The notes under the pieces: generated by a model
The model's input: the letters and a program-made list of their open reading frames with translations, nothing else
Database searches by the model: none
What the model was told of the DNA's origin: nothing
Shown: one piece after another, positions 54,028 through 63,037 of the stretch
Layout of the letters: each line of letters starts with the position of its first letter
Position numbering within the stretch: the first letter of the stretch is position 1
Translations under genes and position numbers: made by a program
Assembly: GCA_019753105.1 (NCBI GenBank)
Contig: JAIELJ010000015.1
Coordinates: forward strand, 1-64,000
Direction of reading: 5' to 3'
Origin: Hyphomonadaceae bacterium
GTDB taxonomy: Bacteria > Pseudomonadota > Alphaproteobacteria > Caulobacterales > Aquidulcibacteraceae
Length of the DNA stretch: 64,000 bases

Positions 54028-54705
54028 TCAGCTTCCGGCGACTAAGCCTTGCGTTTTCAACTGTGTGGCCAGGAAATCTCCCGCCAGATCGACGCCGTCA
54101 GGCCCGACTGAATGCGGGATTCCGTAGGAAACATGCCACAGCGCGCCGTGCCCGGCTGCCGCCAAACTCTCGGCCGCATCGAACATGGCCGGGATCGGGA
54201 TCATCGGATCGCGGTCGCCGTGGATGAGCAGGACGGGCGGTTTGGCGCGCATTTCGTCCTTGAGTTTCGCGCCGCCGACCAGCGCGCCTGAGAGCCCGAC
54301 AATGCCAGCAATCGCCCGCTCGCGTCGGAGGCCGACATGCAGCGCCATCATCGTGCCCTGGCTGAAACCGACGAGCGCCAGCCGCTCCGGCGGGAGCCCA
54401 TACTTTTCAAGCTCGCGATCAATGAAGCGATCCACCGAGGGCGCTGCGGCGCGGACGCCGTAGTCCAGCTCACGCGGGTCCGCGGCCGAGAGCGGAAACC
54501 ACTGATAGCCGCCAGGCGCTTGCGGGACGGGCTCGATCGCATTCGGCGCAACAAACGCCGCACCCGGCAGCGCCTCGGCCCAATATGGGGCGAGGCTGAT
54601 GAGATCGGCGCCGTTGGAGCCGTAGCCGTGCAGCAGGATCACCAGCGAATCCGGCTTGCCGCCCCGCGCCGGCGGCATGCGCGGGCCATCGATGAAGACT
54701 GTCAT
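54028..54705 (-). CDS. Alpha/beta-hydrolase, carboxylesterase/phospholipase type
   Basis: A 225-residue serine hydrolase of the YpfH/Est (abhydrolase_2) family. The nucleophile is S115 in LVGFSQGTMM, the acid is in LLIHGDRDPMIP and the His in GIPHSVG. The oxyanion loop is VILLHGYGSNGADL. It hydrolyses short carboxyl esters in the cytoplasm. ATG at 54705 is favoured over 54744, which lacks support. It is divergent from gluQ across 90 bases. The 176 bases to the HNH gene (53852-54027) hold nothing I can assign. Confidence 0.9.
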   Translation of the reverse strand: MTVFIDGPRMPPARGGKPDSLVILLHGYGSNGADLISLAPYWAEALPGAAFVAPNAIEPVPQAPGGYQWFPLSAADPRELDYGVRAAAPSVDRFIDRELEKYGLPPERLALVGFSQGTMMALHVGLRRERAIAGIVGLSGALVGGAKLKDEMRAKPPVLLIHGDRDPMIPIPAMFDAAESLAAAGHGALWHVSYGIPHSVGPDGVDLAGDFLATQLKTQGLVAGS

Positions 54706-54795
54706 GGCGGTTAGGTAGCGTCTCGGCCCGCGAGCGCAAAGCACGGACGCGAAAATCTATCCCACACCGCGCCCACCGTCTTACATTGGCGCCCA

Positions 54796-55626
54796 ATGAG
54801 CTTCGTCACCCGCTTTGCCCCCTCCCCCACCGGGTACCTGCACCTCGGCCACGCGCTCTCGGCGCTGACGGCGTTCGATGCCGCACACGCGGCCGGCGGG
54901 CGCTTCATTCTGCGCATCGAAGATATCGACCAGAGCCGCGCGCGATCGGAATTCGATGCGGCGATCTTCGAGGATCTCGCTTGGCTCGGGATCGCCTGGG
55001 AAGAACCGGTGCGGCGACAGTCCGAGCACATGGCCGACTACGAAGCCGCGCTGCAAAGCTTGATCGAACGCAACCTCGCCTATCGCTGCTTCCGCACGCG
55101 CAAGGAGATCGCCGACGCGATTGCTTCGGCCCCGCACGAGGCGGGTGAGATGTTTCGCGGCGAGGCGCTGCCGGCGGATGAGGAGGCGGCGAAGCTCGAA
55201 GCCGGTGAAGCGTTCGCGTGGCGGCTCTCACTGAAGAAGGCGCGCGCAGCGCTGGGGCCGGCCTATTTCACGCTGGTGTTCGAAGATGAGACAGGCCTCG
55301 TGCGCGCCGAGCCCGACAAACACGGCGATGTCATCCTCGCGCGCAAAGACTTTCCGGCGAGCTATCACCTTGCCTCGGTTTGGGACGACGCATTGCAAGG
55401 CGTGACGCATGTGATCCGCGGCGAGGATTTGCGCGACGCAGCGCACCTGCACGTGTTGTTGCAGAAGCTTCTGGAGCTGCCGCAACCTGTTTATCGCCAT
55501 CACCGCTTGATGCTCGGCGAAGACGGCAAGCGGCTGGCCAAACGTGATGCGGCGGCGACGCTCCGCGCTCTGCGCGACGCCGGCAAAACGCCGGACGATG
55601 TGCGCGCGGTGATTGGCCTTAGCTAA
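54796..55626 (+). CDS. gluQ: Glutamyl-queuosine tRNA(Asp) synthetase
   Basis: A 276-residue paralogue of the GluRS catalytic domain without an anticodon-binding domain. It activates Glu and attaches it to queuosine-34 of tRNA-Asp. The HIGH-like motif lies in RFAPSPTGYLHLGHALSAL and the KMSKS-like motif in KRLAKRDAAATLRALR. ILRIEDIDQSRARSEF and YHLASVWDDALQGVTHVIRGEDL are family segments, and length matches GluQ-RS (about 290). The 143 bases after it (55627-55769) hold no evident gene. Confidence 0.93.
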   Translation: MSFVTRFAPSPTGYLHLGHALSALTAFDAAHAAGGRFILRIEDIDQSRARSEFDAAIFEDLAWLGIAWEEPVRRQSEHMADYEAALQSLIERNLAYRCFRTRKEIADAIASAPHEAGEMFRGEALPADEEAAKLEAGEAFAWRLSLKKARAALGPAYFTLVFEDETGLVRAEPDKHGDVILARKDFPASYHLASVWDDALQGVTHVIRGEDLRDAAHLHVLLQKLLELPQPVYRHHRLMLGEDGKRLAKRDAAATLRALRDAGKTPDDVRAVIGLS

Positions 55627-55769
55627 CGCGCATTCACCACGCGTGTGGGCGCAACTGCGCTGCAAAAACACATGCCATCGCCGCCATTTCCGAACGGAAT
55701 CCTAAGCATAATCGGTGACACTGGCGTCACGAATAGAAGGATTGCGCCCGTCGTGGCGCTACAACGACA

Positions 55770-56114
55770 ATGCTCTGGGTTGATCAAGACAGCTATTTCG
55801 GACCTAACCGCCGGCAGAAATCCGGTGGTCTGCGCATGCGTGAGCGGCGCCGGTACGATTACGCCGGTCAGCCGCCGTCGCTTTCAGTCGCCTTGCGCCA
55901 GCTCCGTATGCGCGTTCTCGATGCGCGCGGGCCGGGCGCCGGCCACTTCGCCGATCGCGCCCAAGCAACGGCGCTGCTCGCGCAAATGAACCATGAATAT
56001 GCGGCTTCGGACGAACTCTCATCGCTCGCGATGCAAGCGGCGCGTGGCGTCGAGCGCGACATGCGCCCGGCTCTCTACGAATGCCTCGACCGCGCGCACG
56101 CGGTTCTGCACTGA
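55770..56114 (+). CDS. Unknown small protein (114 residues)
   Basis: Starts MLWVDQDSYFGPNRRQKSGG and continues as a basic, helical protein (LSVALRQLRMRVLDARG, ATALLAQMNHEYAASDELSSLAMQAARG). The codon composition and a defined N-terminus resembling small conserved alphaproteobacterial proteins suggest it is real. No signal or membrane span. It meets the convergent 95-residue gene end to end at 56114/56115. Function unknown. Confidence 0.65.
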   Translation: MLWVDQDSYFGPNRRQKSGGLRMRERRRYDYAGQPPSLSVALRQLRMRVLDARGPGAGHFADRAQATALLAQMNHEYAASDELSSLAMQAARGVERDMRPALYECLDRAHAVLH

Positions 56115-56402
56115 TCAATCCGGATAGTGACGATCGCCGGGCCAACCTTCGATGGCCTCGATTGTCTCGTGCGCGGACTCGAGCTTGTGATCCGGCACGT
56201 TCGAGATCCGCGCCGCTTCGATCCAGGCCTTGATCGCGGTTGGCGCCAATCGATCACGGCCGCACAACAGAAAGAACGGCTCATCCGGCGCGACCGCCGA
56301 AAGCGAACCGTGTTCGAGATTGGCGGCGAGATATTTGAAACCGGCGTCACGCAGAATTTTCGCGGCTTGCAGTTTCGCTTCGCGTCCGTCTTCCGCTGAC
56401 AT
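56115..56402 (-). CDS. Unknown small cytoplasmic protein (95 residues)
   Basis: AGGAGG lies 5 bases before the ATG at 56402, which decides the start. The sequence is a helical-then-strand protein (EAKLQAAKILRDAGFKYLAANLEHGSLSAVAPDEPFFLLCGRDRLAPTAIKAWIEAAR) ending in acidic/aromatic residues. It begins 2 bases downstream of the serine hydrolase stop, so the two are coupled. No family recognised. Confidence 0.75.
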   Translation of the reverse strand: MSAEDGREAKLQAAKILRDAGFKYLAANLEHGSLSAVAPDEPFFLLCGRDRLAPTAIKAWIEAARISNVPDHKLESAHETIEAIEGWPGDRHYPD

Positions 56403-56404
56403 CG

Positions 56405-57586
56405 TTACCTCCTGCTCTGCGTTGCCGGCCGATCGCCAAAGGCGCCGATCAGGCGTGTCGACCAGTCGCCCAGCGCATCCCACGCTTCGGCGCCGCCGTC
56501 AAAGCGCCCGAGGCGCACCATCACCAAATCCTTCGACGGCACGACGACAATGATCTGGCCCTCATAGCCCTGCGCGGAGAATGCGTCAGACATGCTGTTG
56601 TCCGTGATCAGCGAACGACCCGGACGGCCCGGCCCGTGCGCCGGCGTCAGCCACCATTGAGCCCCGTACGTATCGGTGTTCTGCGCCGGCCCCGGCGTGC
56701 GCCCGAAATCGACCCAGCCCTCCGGCAGAACACGCTCACCATCCCACACGCCATCACGCAAATAGAGATAGCCAAACTTGGCGTAGTCACGCGCCGTCGC
56801 CCACAGAAGTGAGCTGCCATAGAACACGCCTTGCGGATCGTATTCCCAGAGCGCGCGCATGCCGAGACGCTCGAACAGCGACTGATTCATCCATTGCCGC
56901 ATCGCCGCGCGGCGCGCCGATGGATCGCGCGCATCGGCAGCGATGACGCGCGTCAAAGCATCTGAAATTAGAATCGTACCGGCAGAGGTGTAGTTCCACG
57001 TCGTCCCGGGATCATGCAGCAGCGGCCGCTCGCTCGCCCAGCGCGACACATCGTGGCGGCCTTCGCCGAACAACATTCGCGCGTTGCCTGCACGCGTCAA
57101 ATCTTCGTTGCTTTCCTGATAGTCGAGCCCATCGACCATTTGCAGCCACTGGCGCCACGTGGTCGAAGCGCGCCTGTCACCGGCGCTCCAATTCGGATGG
57201 CCCATCGGCGTATCGATCGAAAGCCGCCCCTGCATCTGCGCGATGCCAACAAACGCGTGCGTGAAGGATTTCGCCATCGACCAAGAGACGAGCCGAGAGT
57301 CGCGTGTGTAGCCATCCATGTAGCGCTCGAAGACGACGCGCCCGCCTTGGATCACGACTACCGCGCGCGTCTCACCCAAAAGCGGATGCGCGCCAGCGAA
57401 TGCCTCGGTGACCGCCAGATCAAACGCCGGGCGATCGACGTCGGCGGGCAGCGGCGCGGTTTGCCAATCTTGCGTCGGCCAGGCAACGCCGGCCGGTTGC
57501 GCCGGCAACGGATAGAGCTCTTGGGCCGCGCTTGCGCCTGCCGTAGCGCAAACCAAAACCAGCGCCGCCAAGACGTTTCGCAGCAT
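56405..57586 (-). CDS. Exported class C beta-lactamase-family serine hydrolase
   Basis: A 393-residue protein with a signal peptide (MLRNVLAALVLVCATAGA, cleavage near SAAQ). The SxxK motif is S103-M-A-K106 in SWSMAKSFTH. The YxS/N motif is in TTWNYTSAGTILISDAL, and a C-terminal HGPGRPGR region may be the third element. The pattern resembles 6-aminohexanoate-dimer hydrolase/EstB esterases rather than true AmpC lactamases. It probably hydrolyses amide or ester bonds in the periplasm. It is divergent from the 104-residue Cys-rich protein across 50 bases. Confidence 0.9.
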   Translation of the reverse strand: MLRNVLAALVLVCATAGASAAQELYPLPAQPAGVAWPTQDWQTAPLPADVDRPAFDLAVTEAFAGAHPLLGETRAVVVIQGGRVVFERYMDGYTRDSRLVSWSMAKSFTHAFVGIAQMQGRLSIDTPMGHPNWSAGDRRASTTWRQWLQMVDGLDYQESNEDLTRAGNARMLFGEGRHDVSRWASERPLLHDPGTTWNYTSAGTILISDALTRVIAADARDPSARRAAMRQWMNQSLFERLGMRALWEYDPQGVFYGSSLLWATARDYAKFGYLYLRDGVWDGERVLPEGWVDFGRTPGPAQNTDTYGAQWWLTPAHGPGRPGRSLITDNSMSDAFSAQGYEGQIIVVVPSKDLVMVRLGRFDGGAEAWDALGDWSTRLIGAFGDRPATQSRR

Positions 57587-57636
57587 GACGCATCCCCTCG
57601 CCTTCGCTATGCTCTCCAACATACGGGGAGGCGGCG

Positions 57637-57951
57637 GTGTCGCGCAAACGCTGGTTTGTGATTGGTGGCTTGGCGCTGGCGGCGGTGGTGCTGTCGAGCG
57701 TCGCGTGGTCGCTGCGCGATGATCTGGCCTACGCGAAACTGGCGACCGGCTATGCCGCCAAGCAGACGTGCTCGTGCCTGCATATCACCGGTCGCACGCT
57801 CGACTCGTGCATGGCGGATTTCCCGGAAGATGCGCGATCCATGATCGCGATCGAGCAAAGCGGAAGCAGCGTCCGCGCCAGCGTGCTGTTCGGCGCCGTC
57901 GGCGCAACCGCCACCTACTCACAAGAATACGGCTGCACGTTCGACGATTAG
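57637..57951 (+). CDS. Membrane-anchored four-cysteine protein
   Basis: A 104-residue protein with GTG start and GGGGAGG upstream. There is one transmembrane helix (WFVIGGLALAAVVLSSVAW, about residues 6-24), then a short extracytoplasmic domain. Its Cys residues are at KQTCSCLHITGRTLDSCMADFP and EYGCTFDD, enough for two disulfides. No family is recognised. It is divergent from the exported serine hydrolase and overlaps the convergent membrane-protein gene by 3 bases at the stops. A shared role with the hydrolase is possible but unproven. Confidence 0.75.
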   Translation: MSRKRWFVIGGLALAAVVLSSVAWSLRDDLAYAKLATGYAAKQTCSCLHITGRTLDSCMADFPEDARSMIAIEQSGSSVRASVLFGAVGATATYSQEYGCTFDD

Positions 57952-58436
57952 ACCAGCCAACCCTTGGCGTTGAACACTGGTTTGCGCATGCCAGCCAATA
58001 CAAGCCCCACCAACGCGCGTATGCCTGCCCAAAGCGCCACGACAATGTTGGCCCAGAACACGATCAGCGCATACCAGCTGAGGATCTCGGTCGCGCTGCG
58101 CGGAATGACGAGCGCCGGCAACGTCAGAAATGTCGTCGCCACGAACGCGATGATGATCGTGCGCAGCGCTTGCTCATGGTGCGTCGCCGCCCACGGCGTA
58201 GCGCCTTCGCGGCTGGTATAAGCGATCACGCCAGCCGCGATGCCGACCCCTAAGCCGATAAAGCGCTCAATGCCGCCAAGCGGCAGCACGAACGGCACGG
58301 CAAAGCACGCAATCGTCAAAACGTGCACCAGCACCGCTTTACCGCGATGCGTCTTCAGCCCCCAACCTTGCTGTTGCGGGCGCACAGGCTTAGGCGGCGG
58401 CGGACGGCGGAAGGGCGTGACATTGTCGGCGGGCAT
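57948..58436 (-). CDS. Unknown four-span membrane protein
   Basis: A 162-residue protein. A Pro-rich cytoplasmic N-terminus (FRRPPPPKPVRPQQQGWG) precedes hydrophobic segments at about residues 34-53 (AVLVHVLTIACFAVPFVLPL), 57-73, 90-110 and 118-147. The segment SREGATPWAATHHEQALRTI between spans 2 and 3 has two adjacent His residues. It recalls DUF4870-type proteins, but I cannot confirm that. ATG at 58436. Function unknown. Confidence 0.7.
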   Translation of the reverse strand: MPADNVTPFRRPPPPKPVRPQQQGWGLKTHRGKAVLVHVLTIACFAVPFVLPLGGIERFIGLGVGIAAGVIAYTSREGATPWAATHHEQALRTIIIAFVATTFLTLPALVIPRSATEILSWYALIVFWANIVVALWAGIRALVGLVLAGMRKPVFNAKGWLV

Positions 58437-58504
58437 GGGCGTGGTTTAGTGCGGAGCGGGCGCATCCCGCAAGGCGCGTCCTCGCGCTGGACGGTATAGG
58501 GGAA

Positions 58505-58945
58505 GTGTGGCGTAGTTCCTCGATGTCATCGGCCCGCGATCTTTTTCCGGTTACGCAAGCGACCGCTGCGGCTGTCTACGATCTGATCTTCGCGCCTTGG
58601 CTGAAGGAGATCGGGCTCACGGATTTCGTCATTTCCGAGGGCCGCGCTGCGGCGCGGCTGCCTGAGAGCGACCATTTGAAGTTTTTGGCTGGCGGTATCT
58701 GTGGCCAAGCCTTGATGGCGGCGATCGATACGGTCGCGGTCATGGCGGTTGCGACCGGCGATAAGGAAATCAAGGGCACCGCCTATCAGCACACGCAATT
58801 TCTGCGCCCCGCGCGCGGGGACGATTTGATTGTCAGCGCCGAAGTTCTGCGCGCGGGCAAAACAACCGCCTATGTCGACGCGCGGATCACGTTCGTCGGC
58901 AGCGGCGCACTTGTCGCCCACGCGGTGCTTGAGTTCGCCTTCTAG
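58505..58945 (+). CDS. PaaI-family acyl-CoA thioesterase
   Basis: A 146-residue hot-dog-fold protein (140 if started at ATG 58523). Family features are FLAGGICGQALMAAIDTVAVMAVATG (catalytic helix with the Asp) and TAYQHTQFLRPARGDDLIVSAEVLRAGKTTAYVDARITF. It probably hydrolyses aromatic or medium-chain acyl-CoA as a tetramer. The GTG at 58505 is immediately preceded by GGGGAA, too close for ideal initiation, so the ATG is equally likely. It converges with the OmpA-family gene. Confidence 0.85.
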   Translation: MWRSSSMSSARDLFPVTQATAAAVYDLIFAPWLKEIGLTDFVISEGRAAARLPESDHLKFLAGGICGQALMAAIDTVAVMAVATGDKEIKGTAYQHTQFLRPARGDDLIVSAEVLRAGKTTAYVDARITFVGSGALVAHAVLEFAF

Positions 58946-58956
58946 GACACGCGACC

Positions 58957-59463
58957 TTACTTGCCGCCCCCACCATTGGTGATGCGGATTTCGACGCGGC
59001 GGTTTTGCGCGCGGCCATATTCGGTGTCATTCGGCGCGACCGGCGACCACTCGCCGCGGCCGCTGGCGTTGATGCGGCTGAAGCCGACGCCGTAATCCAT
59101 GAGCTGCGAACCCACGGCGCGGGCGCGGCGCTCGGATAGATCCTGATTGTATTGATCCGAACCGATCGCATCGGCGTGACCGATGATTTCGATGCGCATG
59201 CCGCCATGCTGGTTCAGCGTGCGCGCCAGGCCTGCGACGCGTGGTGCGAACTCGCTGCGCACATCGGCGCGGTTGAAATCGAACGTGATGTCGGACGGCA
59301 TCGTCACGCGGATTTCGTTCGGCGAAACGCGATCGACGGCAACGCCAGCAGGCGCCATCTCCGTGCGGAGCGCGCGTTCAGCGGCGTCCATTTCGCTTTG
59401 CTGCGCGAACGCTGGTGCTGCGCTGAACATCAAAATGGCGGCGGCGATAAGAGCCAAGCGCAT
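58957..59463 (-). CDS. OmpA-family periplasmic protein
   Basis: A 168-residue protein with a signal peptide (MRLALIAAAILMFSAAPAFA, cleavage before QQS). A short helical linker precedes an OmpA-like peptidoglycan-binding domain: VTMPSDITFDFNRADVRSEFAPRVAGLARTL, IEIIGHADAIGSDQYNQDLSERRARAV and GRAQNRRVEIRI. No lipobox, so it is probably soluble in the periplasm. A Gly-Gly-Gly-Gly-Lys C-terminus is odd for this domain. ATG at 59463 gives the signal; 59493 would add a basic prefix. Confidence 0.9.
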   Translation of the reverse strand: MRLALIAAAILMFSAAPAFAQQSEMDAAERALRTEMAPAGVAVDRVSPNEIRVTMPSDITFDFNRADVRSEFAPRVAGLARTLNQHGGMRIEIIGHADAIGSDQYNQDLSERRARAVGSQLMDYGVGFSRINASGRGEWSPVAPNDTEYGRAQNRRVEIRITNGGGGK

Positions 59464-59559
59464 GGGCGAACTCCGAATTGACCGCCGCCGCACCTGCGCC
59501 GCCTCTATGGCTGATCTGTGGCTGATGTGACGAGCGCGCCGATGTGTGGCCGCCGCGCT

Positions 59560-59931
59560 TCAGGCGGTCCGGCTTGGCCGCGTCGCAAACCAGATGATCC
59601 AGACATAAACAGGCTGGAAAAGCAGGCGCGCCCAAAGCGCCGGCGCGCCGATGGCGTGGCGATCGGCGTTGATCAACATGTCGATATGAACCGGCGTGAC
59701 GCAGATCGTGAACGCCATTAGCGCCCAACCCACGCGCTCGCGCCAGGCGCTGCGCATAAGCGCCAACGCGCCAGCGATCTCGAACGCGCCTGTGGCTAGC
59801 ACGACGAGGCGCGGATACGGGATGTATGGCGGCACGACCGACGTGAACGCGTCAGTCAGCACGAAATGCCCGATGCCGCCGAGCAAGAACCACGCAAAGA
59901 CCAGCGCGAGCGCAGCGCCCCGCCAGCTCAC
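59560..59931 (-). CDS. DoxX-like four-span membrane protein
   Basis: A 123-residue integral membrane protein with hydrophobic segments at about residues 5-25, 42-60, 70-88 and 98-116. The pattern GGIGHFVLTDAFTSVVPPYIPYPRLVVLATGAFEIAGALAL matches DoxX/DoxD-type small membrane proteins, which have oxidoreductase links in some species. Its GTG overlaps the putA stop by 4 bases, so it is translated with putA. Function unknown. Confidence 0.82.
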   Translation of the reverse strand: MSWRGAALALVFAWFLLGGIGHFVLTDAFTSVVPPYIPYPRLVVLATGAFEIAGALALMRSAWRERVGWALMAFTICVTPVHIDMLINADRHAIGAPALWARLLFQPVYVWIIWFATRPSRTA

Positions 59932-62900
59932 AGGTTCAGCAAATGCGGGTCGCCGCCTTGGGCAGCGATGTTCACCGAAACCGCGCGCTCTTCGGCAAAG
60001 CGCGGCAGATAGTTCGGCCCGCCCGCTTTAGGACCGGTGCCCGAAAGCCCTGACCCGCCGAACGGCTGCACGCCGACGACGGCGCCAACGATCGTGCGGT
60101 TCACATAGAGATTGCCTGCTGGCACGGCCGCCTTCACCGCTTCGGCGAAGCTATCAAGACGCGAGTGAACACCGAGCGTGAGGCCATAACCCTTAGCCGC
60201 GAGTTCAGCACCGACCTTGGCGATGTCGGCCGGATCGTAGCGCACGACATGCAGGATCGGTCCGAACACTTCTTTGTCGATCTGCGCCAGCGAGTTGAGT
60301 TCAACCAATGCAGGCCCGAAGAAATTGCCGCCGAGATGCGCGACATCGATCTGCTTCAGCACTTTCGCCTCGCGGCGCATGCGCTCCATGTGCTTTTCGA
60401 GATTGGCTTTGGCTTCGGCATCGATGATCGGACCGATATCGGTGAACGGATCGGCGGGATCGCCCATGACAAGGCAATCCATCGCGCCCGAAAGCGTTTC
60501 GATCACGTCGTCCGCAGTGTCATGCGGCAGAAACAGAATGCGCGCCGATGAGCAACGCTGACCGGCGCTGTTGAAGGCCGAGGCGATCATGTCGTCGACG
60601 ACTTGCTCTTTGAGAGCCGTCGTATCGACGAACATGCCGTTCAAGCCGCCAGTCTCGGCGATCAACGGCACGATCGGGCCGTCTTTGGCCGCGAGCGTGC
60701 GGTTGATGATGCGCGCGACTTCGGTCGAGCCGGTGAAGGCGACGCCGGAGATGCGCGGATCGGCGACAAGCTTGCCACCGACCTCGCCGTCACCGATCAC
60801 GAGCCGCAGCACGTCTTCCGGCAAGCCAGCTTGGCGGAAAAGATGCACCGCCGCTTGCGCGATGCGCGGCGTTTGCTCGGCGGGCTTGGCGACGACCGTG
60901 TTGCCCGCAGCGAGTGCTGCCGCGAGTTGGCCGGTGAAAATCGCGAGCGGGAAGTTCCATGGGCTGATGCAGACGAACACACCGCGACCGTGCATTTCGA
61001 GATGGTCCGTCTCCCCTGCCGGTGACGGCAGTTGCACCGGGCCAGCGAAGAGGCGCTCTGCCTCTGCGGCATAGTACCGGCAGAAATCGACGGCTTCGCG
61101 CACTTCATCAATGCCATCTTGCAAGCCGCGTCCTGCCTCGTGGGCGATGAGCTGCACCAGTGGATCGTGATGTTCTTGCAGTGCGTCAGCCATGGCGCGG
61201 AGCATGCGGCCGCGTTCGGCGCCGCCGAGCCCGTTCCAGCTTTCGAACGCTTTGTGTGCTGTCGTAACCGCGTCAGCCGGCGTCAGCGTCGACTCCGGCG
61301 TCGCGCCCTTGTTCGGCGGCGGGAAGAGCGCATCGCGATCGGCTTTGATCGAGAGGTCACGCCCAGTCGAGTTGCGGCGGCTCGCGCCATAAAGTTGCGG
61401 CGGCGGCGGCAGACGCGGATGACGGCTCGGGCGCGCTTCGAGCGTCGTGATCGGATCGGCAGCGACAAGTTCGGGCGAGACATCGTCATCGAGGAACGAG
61501 TGCACGAATGAGGTGTTTGCGCCGTTCTCTAGCAAACGCCGGACGAGATACGGCAGCAAGTCTTCATGGCCGCCAACGGGCGCGTAGACGCGCACCGGCA
61601 GTTGCGGTTCGGCGGCGGCGTAGAGCGCTTCGCCCATGCCGTGTAGGCGCTGGAACTCGAAATCGGTGCGCCCCGCGCTCGCGGCCATGCGGCGAACAGC
61701 GGCGACAGTATGCGCGTTATGCGTCGCAAATTGCGGGAAGATCGCGCCGGCTTGCAGCAGATCGCGCGCGCAGGCGAGATAATGGACGTCGGTCGCGGCT
61801 TTTGTGGTCCAAACCGGGAAGTCGAGACGGCCCATCACTTGCGCGCGCTTCACTTCGCCGTCCCAGTAGGCGCCCTTCACCAGACGCGTCTGAATCGTCG
61901 TGCCGCGGCGGCGCGACAGCGAAGCCAGCATCTCGATCAGTTCACGCGTGCGCTTCTGATACGCCTGGATGGCAAGGCCCAAGCCTTCCCAGCCCTTCAG
62001 CGACGGCTCAAGCGCCAGGCGCTCAAACAAGCGCATCGACATGACGAGGCGATCCGCCTCTTCCGCATCGAGCGTCAGCCCGATGTTCCATTTCTTGGCG
62101 CTCTCCGCCAGTTGCAGCACGCGCGGATAAAGCTCACGCATCACGCGCTCTTCCTGGCGCGCCTCGTAACGCGGGTGCAGCGCCGACAGCTTCACCGATA
62201 TGCCATTCGAAGCGTGCGGGCCCGCGCCGCCTGCATCTTCGCCGACGGCGTCGATCGCCGCTGCGTAGGCCGCGAGATAGCGCGCAGCGTCTTCATTGGT
62301 GCGGGCGCCTTCGCCCAGCATGTCGAACGAATAGCGCGTGGCGAGGCCGGAGCGCACCATGCTGGCGCCCCGCTTCAACGCTGCATTGATGTTGCGGCCA
62401 AGTACGAATTGTTCGCCGAGGATGCGCATCGCTTGCATCGCGCCCGCGCGCACGACCGGTTCACCCATGCGCTTGATGAGGCCGCCAAGCACGGCGCTGG
62501 CTTCGCCTTTCAAGTCTTCCGGCAGATTGACGACGCGGCCAGTCAGCATCAGGCCAAACGTGCCGGCGTTGACGAGCCAATGGTCGGACTTGCCCAGATG
62601 CTCGGCCCACTGCCCGGTCGAGATCTTCTCGGCGATCAGCTTGTCGGCCGTCTCTTCATCCGGCACCCGCAGCAGCGCTTCGGCGAGGCACATCAGCGCC
62701 AGGCCCTCGGCGTTGGAGAGGCCGAACTCCTCGAGGAAGCTCTCCATCACGCCCTTGCGGCGCTTCAGGCTGCGGGCCTTCACCACCAGCTGTCGCGCTT
62801 CGGCCGCGACAGAGGCGCGCGCGGCGGGATCGAGGGGCGCATTGGCCAAGAGCGCCGCCACCGCGGCATCCTCGTCGCGGTATTTCAGCGCGTCGAGATG

Positions 62901-62948
62901 GTCCCAATCAATGGCGGCGGACGGGTGCGGCGTAGGGGCGGTTTGCAT
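59928..62948 (-). CDS. putA: Bifunctional proline dehydrogenase / glutamate-5-semialdehyde dehydrogenase
   Basis: A 1006-residue enzyme oxidising proline to glutamate. The FAD-dependent proline dehydrogenase barrel spans about residues 150-480 (RLVKGAYWDGEVKRAQ, FATHNAHTVAAVRR, YLVRRLLENGANTSFVHSFLDDDV). The aldehyde dehydrogenase spans about 520-1000 (WNFPLAIFTGQLAAALAAGNTVVAKPAEQTP, C799 in AFNSAGQRCSS, LYVNRTIVGAVVGVQPFGGSGLSGTG). The N-terminus lacks a ribbon-helix-helix DNA-binding domain, so it is not the autorepressing type. It is divergent from the GT4 gene across 89 bases. Confidence 0.96.
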   Translation of the reverse strand: MQTAPTPHPSAAIDWDHLDALKYRDEDAAVAALLANAPLDPAARASVAAEARQLVVKARSLKRRKGVMESFLEEFGLSNAEGLALMCLAEALLRVPDEETADKLIAEKISTGQWAEHLGKSDHWLVNAGTFGLMLTGRVVNLPEDLKGEASAVLGGLIKRMGEPVVRAGAMQAMRILGEQFVLGRNINAALKRGASMVRSGLATRYSFDMLGEGARTNEDAARYLAAYAAAIDAVGEDAGGAGPHASNGISVKLSALHPRYEARQEERVMRELYPRVLQLAESAKKWNIGLTLDAEEADRLVMSMRLFERLALEPSLKGWEGLGLAIQAYQKRTRELIEMLASLSRRRGTTIQTRLVKGAYWDGEVKRAQVMGRLDFPVWTTKAATDVHYLACARDLLQAGAIFPQFATHNAHTVAAVRRMAASAGRTDFEFQRLHGMGEALYAAAEPQLPVRVYAPVGGHEDLLPYLVRRLLENGANTSFVHSFLDDDVSPELVAADPITTLEARPSRHPRLPPPPQLYGASRRNSTGRDLSIKADRDALFPPPNKGATPESTLTPADAVTTAHKAFESWNGLGGAERGRMLRAMADALQEHHDPLVQLIAHEAGRGLQDGIDEVREAVDFCRYYAAEAERLFAGPVQLPSPAGETDHLEMHGRGVFVCISPWNFPLAIFTGQLAAALAAGNTVVAKPAEQTPRIAQAAVHLFRQAGLPEDVLRLVIGDGEVGGKLVADPRISGVAFTGSTEVARIINRTLAAKDGPIVPLIAETGGLNGMFVDTTALKEQVVDDMIASAFNSAGQRCSSARILFLPHDTADDVIETLSGAMDCLVMGDPADPFTDIGPIIDAEAKANLEKHMERMRREAKVLKQIDVAHLGGNFFGPALVELNSLAQIDKEVFGPILHVVRYDPADIAKVGAELAAKGYGLTLGVHSRLDSFAEAVKAAVPAGNLYVNRTIVGAVVGVQPFGGSGLSGTGPKAGGPNYLPRFAEERAVSVNIAAQGGDPHLLNL

Positions 62949-63037
62949 GGCGGGCTTTTGCGCGCCTCTGAACCTAAGGGCAAGCGTTCGGCGGGCGGCT
63001 CTTGCGTCGCAGCCTGCCCCGTGGTCAGAAGCGCCCC

